From Euryodendron excelsum (Eukaryota; Streptophyta; Magnoliopsida; Ericales; Pentaphylacaceae), in assembly GCA_033060915.1 (NCBI GenBank), contig CM065393.1, positions 8,586,001 through 8,650,000 of the forward strand: a stretch of DNA of 64,000 bases, given 5' to 3'. Positions 55,800 through 64,000 of this stretch are shown in pieces (position 1 is the first letter of the stretch; every line of letters begins with the position of its first letter). The position numbers were made by a program, and so were the translations under genes. A model generated the notes under the pieces. It was given only the letters and a program-made list of their open reading frames with translations, was not told the origin of the DNA and did no database searches.

Positions 55800-58700
55800 C
55801 TATTCACTTAGGGCAGCATTTGCCCTATCGAAAGCTTGCTTCACAACAGCGTGACTCACACTCTTCTCCTTACTTTGAGCTAAAGCATCCAACGTACTTT
55901 GCAAGTCTTTCTCTGATTTAGACACATCCATGGCAATCTGAGTTAAGCGGCTAGTACGAGAAGAATGCTCAGCTTTACTTGAAGGTAATTGAGTCTCAAG
56001 CTTAAGAAGAAGTTCTTTGGTCCGAGAAATTTCCTCTTCCAGCTTTGTAACATGTTGACCGGACTCTGTGACTAGAGAGAATATTTCTTCATATTGCGTA
56101 GTCACTTTGTCAACGTGGAGTTTCTTGCTTTGGTACTGGGCTTCCAAATTTTCAACAGTAGAGCTTTGGTCTGGAAAGTTGGGCAATTGAGCTAATAAAA
56201 TTGAATACTTGATAAATGTCCTCACCTTCTCGAAAAATGGAGCAAAGCTTAAGCCCATCCTCTTGAAAACAGCAAAAATTCCATTGGCAATATCTATCAT
56301 GCTATCAATATCTGGGGCAGACTGCAAGGACAATACTATGCCACTTTGAATGGAAACAGCACCTTGATGAGTTGATATGTCTGGAAGATCGAGACCAACA
56401 GGTTTCTCAAGTCTAGAAAGCAAGCTTTCTAACTCAGCATCATTTATGAGACCATATGTACCTGAAAGAAAATCCCACGTCAGAAAGGAAAGTGAAGAAA
56501 ATGTACATAAGGATTCTCAAAGAATGTAACTCACCATGGTCTGAAGGTTGCGGTGTAGGAGTTGGCATTCCATCCTTAGAAGTAGAGTTGGTAATGGAAT
56601 CTACACCTGAAGAGTGATTCTATGTTAAAAAGAAAGATCCATAAAAATTCATGAAATGTGTATGGATCCATGAGAATATTATAACTCACTATGACTTGGA
56701 GATTTCGGATTGGGAGCTGCCAATACATCTCCAGAAGTGGCATAAGCAGCAAAGCCTGAAGAAAATTTGAAATAACAAAGTTATTGTTATCAAGGTACAA
56801 ATATAGAATAATAAATAATGTAGAAAATACTATGTACCTATAACAGGTGCTGATGAAGAAAGATTAGCCGGGACTGAAGCCATTGCCGAATCACCTGAAA
56901 AAGGAGGAGCCTTAAGAGAATAAGTGAATTGTGTCGGTTGAAGGGAAACGTGGACTTCTTCTTTAGAAGAATGATGAGAAGCAGTATCATCTGGCGAATA
57001 AGCAGATAGTGGGTTATAGTCATATAACTCGTCATCATCGTCGCCACCAATATTAGAATCAACACAAGTGTTATCCTCAAAAGATGCAGAAGTAGAAGAT
57101 TCATAAACAGGAGGTGAAATAGGAGGTCCTATACTCCTTATTCGGATAAGCCCTAATGCATCCAACTTATGACCAGGGTCCTTAAACAATTCTAGGATGG
57201 TCTTTTCATCCTTGTCCATAAGAAAGGAGGACAAGTAATTTCGAAACTGATCTAAAGGTGAAATTTCGATAATCGTCGGATTGGAAGGAGTCCCTCTACA
57301 ATGAGCAACTCGGCTTATTCTCGGGAAAACGCTCTCCAAGCTATCAATCTTAGCATTAGGATTGACTCTCTCAAAGATGAATGACCTTTTGTATGCCTCC
57401 TTACACATGTCTTCGAAAGTGTTGAGAAGACGATTGTAAGGTCGAGGAGAAGGCTGGAAAGACCCAGAATTAGGGGAAATATGCTCTCCGCCTAAGCCTT
57501 GTTTAGCTTTCTTCTCCGGGCCTCTAAACTTGTTCCTTTGCCTTTTCTTTGAAGGTTTTGAAGCTTTTAGTCTAGGATGGCAAATAAATTGAAGCACGGT
57601 GAAGGAAGAAGCTGTCCACCAGTTAGCATAGGGCTCTGTCACGGAGGGAGAGACTCTAGAATCAGGCAAACTCAAAGACCCTGTACCTCGTCGCATCATC
57701 TCATACCAATGATAGTAAAATTCAGAAGGTTGTAATGATTGGCGACAAGATTGGTCAAGAGGTTTGGGGCATGCTTGAACAAACCCAAATTGACGAGCAT
57801 AACGGTTAGGAGAATAAGGCTCAGCAATGAAAGATAAGCCCGCCTTGAGGGTTAATACTCCAGGACGAAGAGAAATTAAATAGTTATGCCAAAAAGAGGT
57901 CATTCTTTCATCAATCGTAAGAATTCTAGGTGGTTCACCCCCAAGATCAAGAGCTCTAAAGTTGAACTCCTTAGAATGACTAAAAAAAGAGCCAAGTGTC
58001 GAATCTAGAGCAAATTGAGCTGCGGATTGATTTCCTATAAACCCTAAATAAGGTAGGAATTCTTCATTAAAGTTCGGATAGTTGACTCGAGGATCTTCAT
58101 GAGAATATGCCTTAAGGAAGTAAAGGGAAATCCAGCCATAAAGGTAGTGAAAAGGACCTTGTATATTGTCTTTCCCAGGGGAAGGTGACCGAGCAATCCT
58201 GTTAAGATGACGATAAAGGGAAGCAAGAACAGGGACAGCAAGACTGAACCTGACACCCGTAGCCATCTTGCCGGCCGTAATATATGTGGTAGGGCGAACT
58301 TCACCAAGAAAGTGGGGAAATACAAATCCACTAAGCCAACATGCCAAAAAACCAGCAATATATACCCCATCAGGAATTCGTGGCTTACGACAGAAACCAG
58401 AAGATGTCTCGTCAGAAGGATGTACGAAACAAGAAGCCCAAGCAGCAAATTTCTTGGCTTCAGGAAAAGCAACATGAATGTTGAAAAGGGAACGACAAAT
58501 GGAAGATGTGTCATTAGAATAAAGGACGTCATTGGTAGGAGTATACTCTTCATAAAATTCTCCTACAATAGGAAGGCCACTAATGCGATGCAGGTCCTAT
58601 AAAGAAATTCCAATCTCCCCATAAATGGAATGAAAACTGTTGGTATCAGAGGACCACCGTTCCAAGAAGCCTTTAAATAAATTGGCATCCCTAGCATAAG

Positions 58701-59169
58701 CAAATCGAGATAGATAAACTGCCGAATAAATACCAGCCTGCTTCAAGATCCTAGAAGAGGAAGAAAATATGTCGTCTAACCAATATTGCCAGATCGGACT
58801 TTGGAAGAAGGTAGGAGCACTGCGGATACTAAAAGACTTATCCCATTCCAAGCCCTCGTTCTTCATCTTCCTAAGCATAACACCAAAGCTAGAAGGGGAG
58901 ACTGAATGACTTTTCTCAATATCAGAGAAAGGACGAAGAAGAGAAACTGAGGAGGAACCCAGATGCTTAACTTCTCCTTTCTCTTTAATATCACAACGCT
59001 TTCGAATCCCTTCATAGACTAGGTCATGTGGCATGTGAAGAGGAATATATGGTTTTAACTCCCTAGAAGACAAGAGAACAGAGATAGGCTTGTGTCTGGC
59101 AATTCTGGGACCATCCTTGTCTAACACGTCTTCTTTGTCACGACGAAGGTTCTCAAGTGTCTTTTCCAT
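55800..59169 (-). CDS. Antisense spliced gene: plant mobile domain plus coiled coil, one premature stop
   Basis: Exons on the minus strand: 59,169-56,838, 56,755-56,690, 56,606-56,535 and 56,461-55,800. All three introns are GT-AG and phase 1 (donors G|GTACAT, A|GTGAGT, G|GTGAGT; acceptors TTCTTCAG, CTCTTCAG, TTTCAG), giving 1,044 codons. Residues ~100-480 match the plant mobile domain (SPIWQYWLDDIF, DLHRISGLPIVGEFYEEYT, GVYIAGFLACWLSGFVFPHF). A basic cluster (KPSKKRQRNKFRGPEKKAK) may be a nuclear signal. An acidic linker follows, and the last exon is a coiled coil (LEEEISRTKELLLKLETQL). Codon 191 is TAG (58,599-58,597), where relatives usually have Trp in a SLWDL-like motif, so this copy is probably a pseudogene unless read through. 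PMD proteins include MAIN-type nuclear factors. Antisense PMD ORFs are known in Tat elements; their role is unknown. Confidence 0.78.
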
Positions 59170-59234
59170 GAGGAAGAAGTAAGCTCAACCTGTCAATGAT
59201 TAGGCCAAACAAACAAATGACGAGTGAGAGCAAA

Positions 59235-60050
59235 ATCTCGTCAAATGTCTAAGGGAGACGGATGAAGAAAAAACTTCCTCAAGGGCCTCTGTAAGACAAA
59301 TGAAGAATAATATTTCTCAAATGCCTAAGGGAGACGGATGAAGAAAAAAAACTTCCTCAAGGGCCTCTGCAAGACAAATGAAGAATAATATTCGTCTAAT
59401 GCCTAAGGGAGACGGATGAAGAAAAAAACTTCCTCAAGGGCCTCTGCAAGACAAATGAAGAATAATATTCCTCAAATGCGTAAGGGAGACGGATGAAGAA
59501 AAAACTTCCTCAAGGGCCTCTGTAAGACAAATGAAGAATAATATTCCTCAAATGCCTAAAGGAGAATGAAGAATAATATTCCTCAAATGCGTAAGGGGGA
59601 CGGATGAAGAAAAAACTTCCTCAAGGGCCTCTGTAAGACAAATGAAGAATAATATTCCTCAAATGCCTAAGGGAGACGGATGAAGAAAAAACTTCCTCAA
59701 GGGCCTCTGCAAGACAAATGAAGAATAATATTCCTCAAATGCCTAAGGGAGACGGATGAAAAAAAAAAAAAACTTCCTCAAGGGCCTCTGCAAGACAAAT
59801 GAAGAATAATATTCCTCAAATGCCTAAGGGAGACGGATGAAAAAAAAAAAAAAAAAACTTCCTCAAGGGCCTCTGCAAGACAAATGAAGAATAATATTCC
59901 TCAAATGCCTAAGGGAGACGGATGAAAAAAAAAAAAAACTTCCTCAAGGGCCTCTGCAAGACAAATGAAGAATAATATTCCTCAAAAGCCTAATGAGACG
60001 GATGAAATTCTTTTTTCTTCAAGGGCCTCTACAAGACAGATGGAGAGTAA
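59235..60050. repeat. Minisatellite of ~76-bp units upstream of the antisense gene
   Basis: About ten units are built from AAGGGAGACGGATGAAG, an A-run of 6 to 18, ACTTCCTCAAGGGCCTCTGC and AAGACAAATGAAGAATAATATTC-like text. Most spacing differences (75-83 bp) come from the A-run. One unit near 59,555 is shortened. Weaker relatives continue to about 60,190. The array lies in the presumed promoter/leader of the antisense gene. Confidence 0.9.
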
Positions 60051-61069
60051 AATCCCTCAAGAGCCTCATGTCAAAGTAATTTGTGCAAAATACAAGATCA
60101 GAAAAGATCGCGAATATGGTAACAAAGTTTAACTCTCAAAGGCCTTACGCAAGACGAATGAGAAGTTTTCTCAAAAGCCTCTTAAGACGAATGAAAGAAA
60201 ATTTTTGTTACAATATTCGAGAACTCGTCTGATAATAATTTCGAAATGGATATAACAGTCCTTAAAATTACACAAATTAATATCTCAAAAATAAAATATT
60301 AAAAATTGATAGAAATTTAATTACCTGAATTGGAGCCAAAAATTAAAAAAAGATGCTCAATGAAATCCCAACAAATAGAAAACAGCTGCAAAATAATCAT
60401 AAAAGAAACTGTTCTCAAAAGGCCAATAAAATTAAAAACCCAAATCAACAAAAAAATAGATTGCAGTAACATAACCAAAAAAAAAAAAAAAAAAAAGGGT
60501 GCAATCTGTGGTCAGAGGGTTGCACAAGGGCCTATAAAAATGGGGCGAGAAGAATTCACGTAGCACATAATAATTAGCAGGAAAGCACCAAATAGGCCAA
60601 AAGCTTGAAAACAAAAAAAGGTACGCTACCTCTCTGTCACTTAAAAAGCTGCAATCAAGAAAAAAAAAAAAAAGAGAGAAAAAGTAAAATTTGGAGGTAC
60701 TGCATATGACTTATCCATTATGACAATGGGATCCACGTCAAAGTAGTAGAGTTGTTAGACTAAACAATCAAAGGCAGCAAAAAAAAAAAAAAAAAAAAAG
60801 ACCAAAACTCTACAGAGACCAAACAAAAAAAGACAAAAAAGGAAAGCCCTTATCCTCTCTTTCAGTACACTGTCAACATATCACAACTAAAAGATAAAGA
60901 TCATGTCTAGGTGTATAGACACTATAATATATGTTGTGTACATACGCATTGAATCAGCAAATAATACAAACTGTTAAAAAAAAAAAAAAAAAAAATGGGG
61001 CTGCGCCTAAGTCTAGAAAGATAAAGAAAATTAAGACTTTGGTTGCCCACGTCTCTCCCTCTCTAAGAA

Positions 61070-61110
<41 letters not shown>

Positions 61111-61225
61111 ATAAAATAAATAAATAAATAATCCTAATCAAAAGTCTGTGAACCCAAATTCCAATTAAACCCAGGTCAGTAACAATCAATTTGCAAAAAA
61201 ATTCACCTAAACAGTTTGCATAAAA

Positions 61226-61274
<49 letters not shown>

Positions 61275-61771
61275 TTAAATAAAAAGAGAAGCTGTTTTGT
61301 TTTCTGCAAGAAACCAGTTGACGTAGACGCAAACATGGATAAAAAGTGCAGACCAATAAAAAGAGGGAAATTAAATAAAAAAGGAAAGAACTCTTGAAAC
61401 ATATAAAAGCAGATTGCACAAAAGACAAGTTGCAACAAAAAAGATGAATATATATGCATATTTGTACAAGACAAAGTAATAAAAATTTGAGATATGCAAA
61501 TATAACCAAACAAAAAGATGTACTGTTTTGTCTTCTCATGACAGATGCTATAAATTCATAAAATACATATATCAGTTCACGTCTCCTCTTCTCTCTCTCT
61601 AAAAGACCCACAATAGCAATATTCAATAGGACGAAACCCACACTTCAGTTCACAAATAATAAACAAGATCATGACAAGAAAGCATACTTGTGAATAATAC
61701 CCAGGCGTGCAAATAATGAAAAAGAAAAATCAATCTATTAGTCTACCATGATGGGATGTGATATGCAGCAA

Positions 61772-61805
<34 letters not shown>

Positions 61806-62780
61806 GAAAAAAAAAAAAAAAAAAGAGCAGCGGGGTACGAACCTGTTGGTCTCTTCTCTTGATCGAATTGCCTCAAATAAGCTGTGTTACAATTTTGGGT
61901 GTTGAGTTGCTTTTATATAGGAAGCTAAGTCCTATTGCAACTATGATTGTAATTTGTTACTGAACTCCAGTCCAAAATAAATAAGGACATTGAAAAAGAT
62001 TACAGCAAAATAAAAAAAGATAAAGATAAAATTTCTAATAGATATCTAAGAGCTTAAAGGGTCTCTTAAATACATATTCTAGTAAAGTTTATCCAACAAA
62101 ATTTTTTTTTCCAGGCATAAATTGGGTCATAAATTGAGCCCACTAACGATCTGTCCAAATAAAAAATATAATGTCTTGTTAAGGCCATAAAATTTTGAAA
62201 AGGCCCAATTAAGTCATAGATGGTCCATAAATAATTAAATCTTGGGCTAGAATTGATATTGGAAGCCATCAAATAAACCAAAATTTTAGTCCTGCAAAAT
62301 CAACCAAATAAAATCTAAATGCATAAATAAAATTGCCCAAATAAAATTTAAAGGCAAACAAATTATGGGTAACCTTAAAATATTACCTGTAATAAACGAT
62401 AAAAATAAAATAAAAATACAAAATTCTGCACCCTCCATACCAAACGTGGAGTAAAAATACTAAACGAGGAGGAAAATTTCTCTCATCATTATAAAAAAAA
62501 AAAAAAAAAAAAAAATAAAAAAAAAAAATAAAAATAATAATAATAACAATAAAAATAATAATAAAAAAAAAAAATATAATAATAATGAAAAAAATAAATA
62601 ACGGTTTAAGCTTTCTCTTTTTAGAAAAATACTAATCATTCAAGAGATAAACCTTACAAACCAAAGACAAAGGGATCAAGCATCCACATCAGAGAAGATG
62701 CATTGATGGTGCAAGAAAAGTGCCAAATTATCGTGTTTCGTACCATCAAAAAAAAAAAAAATTTTGCTTGTACAAATCAC
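60051..62780. other. Non-coding AT-rich spacer before the 3' LTR
   Basis: Long A-runs, TA repeats (about 61,074-61,101 and 61,776-61,802), a (TAA)n run (about 61,228-61,272) and A/AAT-rich text (62,490-62,590) fill this part. Long open frames on the minus strand here are poly-Ile/Leu products of the TAA repeat. A minus-strand promoter of the antisense gene would be expected but none is certain. Confidence 0.7.
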
Positions 62781-62791
62781 GAGGGGGCATT
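62781..62791 (+). other. Polypurine tract of young Tat element
   Basis: GAGGGGGCATT directly precedes the TGTTGG of the 3' LTR, where plus-strand DNA synthesis is primed. The old Tat element has AAAAAAGAGGGGCATT in the same relation to its LTR. Confidence 0.8.
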
Positions 62792-63580
62792 TGTTGGCAC
62801 ACAAATTTCAATCAAACAAGAGTTTAGAATAGTGCGCCACGTGGAACTTTTAGAGGTCAAAGGTTAGAGATCAAATGATTATATGACACATACAAAGTCC
62901 CTGTGAAGCTTGCGACATCAGAGTATCGGCATGCTTGAATTCAAAATTCAAACAAGGAGGATAATATATTCAAATTTTGGCGGAAGATATCGTTGGTTTA
63001 AATTGATGATAACGATAAATATCCTAAATTCAAATTCAAAGAAGAGATAAGCAGCCTTATCTGAATGACTCTCTATAAATAAGAGGGTCATCATTAGGAA
63101 AGAAAGGAGGAAAACTTTTGGAGGACTTTAGAAAATTTCAGACGATACACATTTCTCGAACCTTGAAACTTAGAAGATTCTGCAAGGAGAGATACAGAAA
63201 GAGAAGAAAGTATTGGAGAATCAGAAATACTTCGAGGCCTATAAAGATTAAAGGGCAGTTGAAGAAAAAGGATTCGAACAATTCCACAAATGGCGATCGA
63301 TAGGTAAAGGGTTCCAACCCTTACGTTATTTTTTTTAAAAAGGTGTTAAGCCTATGTATTTTGTAAACAAGGTTTTGAAACCCTATGAAATGCAATAAAA
63401 GTACTTTCCTTACAAGTTTCTTTCTCTTGATTTTGTTGTTCTTTATTAATCGGAGGTCTTGACTGAAAATAGGAGTCCACAAAATAAACAATCAACACTG
63501 TGAACGCTACACAGTGGATTTTGTGAATGCAAATTTGAAATCCAGACTCAAACTTTCTGGGTTTGAAATTTGTGTCAACA
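62792..63580 (+). repeat. 3' LTR of young Tat element
   Basis: 789 bp, same ends as the 5' LTR, seven substitutions by eye. TATA box at 63,074. Followed by the duplicated target AAAAT. Confidence 0.97.
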
Positions 63581-64000
63581 AAAATATTCTAAAATAATGT
63601 ATTTTTGTTGCCTAATAAAATAATGAGTTTTGATAAAGATCATCACGTGCACAGTAGATATATGATTGTAGCAAAATACTGGCATGTTGAATTTGTTTTT
63701 TTTAAAGGCAATAAATAAGAATACAATTTTATAATATGTACCAATCCCTAAAATGATTAATGGATGGTATAGATCCAGTGTGGTGCACCCCACTAAATCG
63801 AATTTTATGATTAGCCATACGTTTGACCAGTTTTATATCATTTTTTTTAAGTGAATGTAACTTTATTTAATGGTCGTGGACATGGTCGCAGATGTGCTCG
63901 CGATGTAATAATTTCTGTAATTATGAAGTTACCTTCAAGGCTATAATTGTAAATTGAGAATACCACCAGAAGTGAAATAATATGAGGGCAAAATAAAACG
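63581..64000. other. Flanking AT-rich DNA, no gene recognised
   Basis: This resumes the host sequence interrupted by the young Tat element. A short chance ORF on the minus strand has no recognisable domain. Confidence 0.5.

Larger units (their letters stand above)
45099..63580 (+). mobile_element. Complete young Tat-type Ty3/gypsy retrotransposon with antisense gene
   Basis: The element is 18,482 bp, flanked by AAAAT at 45,094-45,098 and 63,581-63,585. Both LTRs are 789 bp, begin TGTTGG and end CAACA, and differ at seven positions by eye with no indels (~0.9%). The order is LTR, PBS, ORF1, gag-pro, RT, RNase H, second RNase H, integrase, hairpin region, antisense PMD gene, minisatellite, AT-rich spacer, PPT, LTR. 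Domain order plus the dual RNase H and the antisense PMD ORF place it in the Tat/Ogre branch. It is near-intact. The visible defects are a TAA between protease and RT and a TAG in the antisense gene. It lies ~3 kb downstream of the STAR1-like gene. Confidence 0.95.

Noticed and set aside
59235..60050. Regularly spaced repeats that could suggest a CRISPR array
   Set aside because: The units are contiguous 75-83-bp tandem copies with no unique spacers, in a plant retrotransposon.
61073..61641. Two minus-strand ORFs of ~145 residues
   Set aside because: They are Ile/Leu/Tyr-rich readings of TAA and TA microsatellites.

Overview
The window reads as nuclear DNA of a flowering plant. It is AT-rich, has one spliced host gene with GT-AG introns, and is otherwise mostly nested LTR retrotransposons of plant-specific lineages (Tat-type Ty3/gypsy and Sirevirus-like Ty1/copia), plus MITE/SINE-like debris and microsatellites. 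I cannot name the species. The only host gene I fully support is a four-exon half-size ABC protein of the STAR1/ABCI17 type (38,503-42,000, +).

Layout. 1-2,907: tandem satellite with a ~235-bp unit. 2,908-14,487: remains of a plus-strand gene with a plant mobile domain (PMD) and a 5'-leader intron, split at 4,652-14,028 by a decayed minus-strand Sirevirus-like copia element with both LTRs, PBS, PPT and a 5-bp duplication carrying one mismatch. About 14,490-31,734: an old minus-strand Tat element. Its parts are a putative large 3' LTR (hit by a solo LTR at 18,144-19,863 with TSD CTTAC), an antisense plus-strand DUF7745-like gene (22,656-24,322), and pol and gag remnants (31,734-25,500), with a second solo LTR (25,673-26,503, TSD GGAAT) inside the integrase. 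33,240-34,380: FAR1-related relic. 34,381-38,430: AT-rich spacer with two foldback MITEs and a 24-G run. 38,503-42,000: STAR1-like gene. 42,001-45,098: spacer. 45,099-63,580: a young complete Tat element of 18,482 bp (TSD AAAAT; two 789-bp LTRs with 7 differences by eye).

The young Tat element is the most interesting object. On the sense strand it has an extra ORF1 with three 27-residue repeats, joined by a 4-nt ATGA overlap to a gag-pro ORF that contains three gag-like modules. That ORF continues in frame, through one TAA, into RT, two RNase H domains and integrase. On the opposite strand, between pol and the 3' LTR, lies a converging gene that I can assemble from four exons with three phase-1 GT-AG introns (PMD plus a C-terminal coiled coil; one premature TAG). 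Between the two convergent genes are tandem hairpins, some with a GAAA tetraloop and a compensatory stem change. Diverged equivalents lie at the same place in the old Tat element. Upstream of the antisense gene is a ~76-bp minisatellite. The older Tat-like remains also carry antisense PMD or DUF7745 genes, each preceded by a leader intron, so this antisense module is a shared feature of the elements here.

All calls rest on reading the sequence, on frame arithmetic and on memory of family motifs. No alignments or database searches were run.
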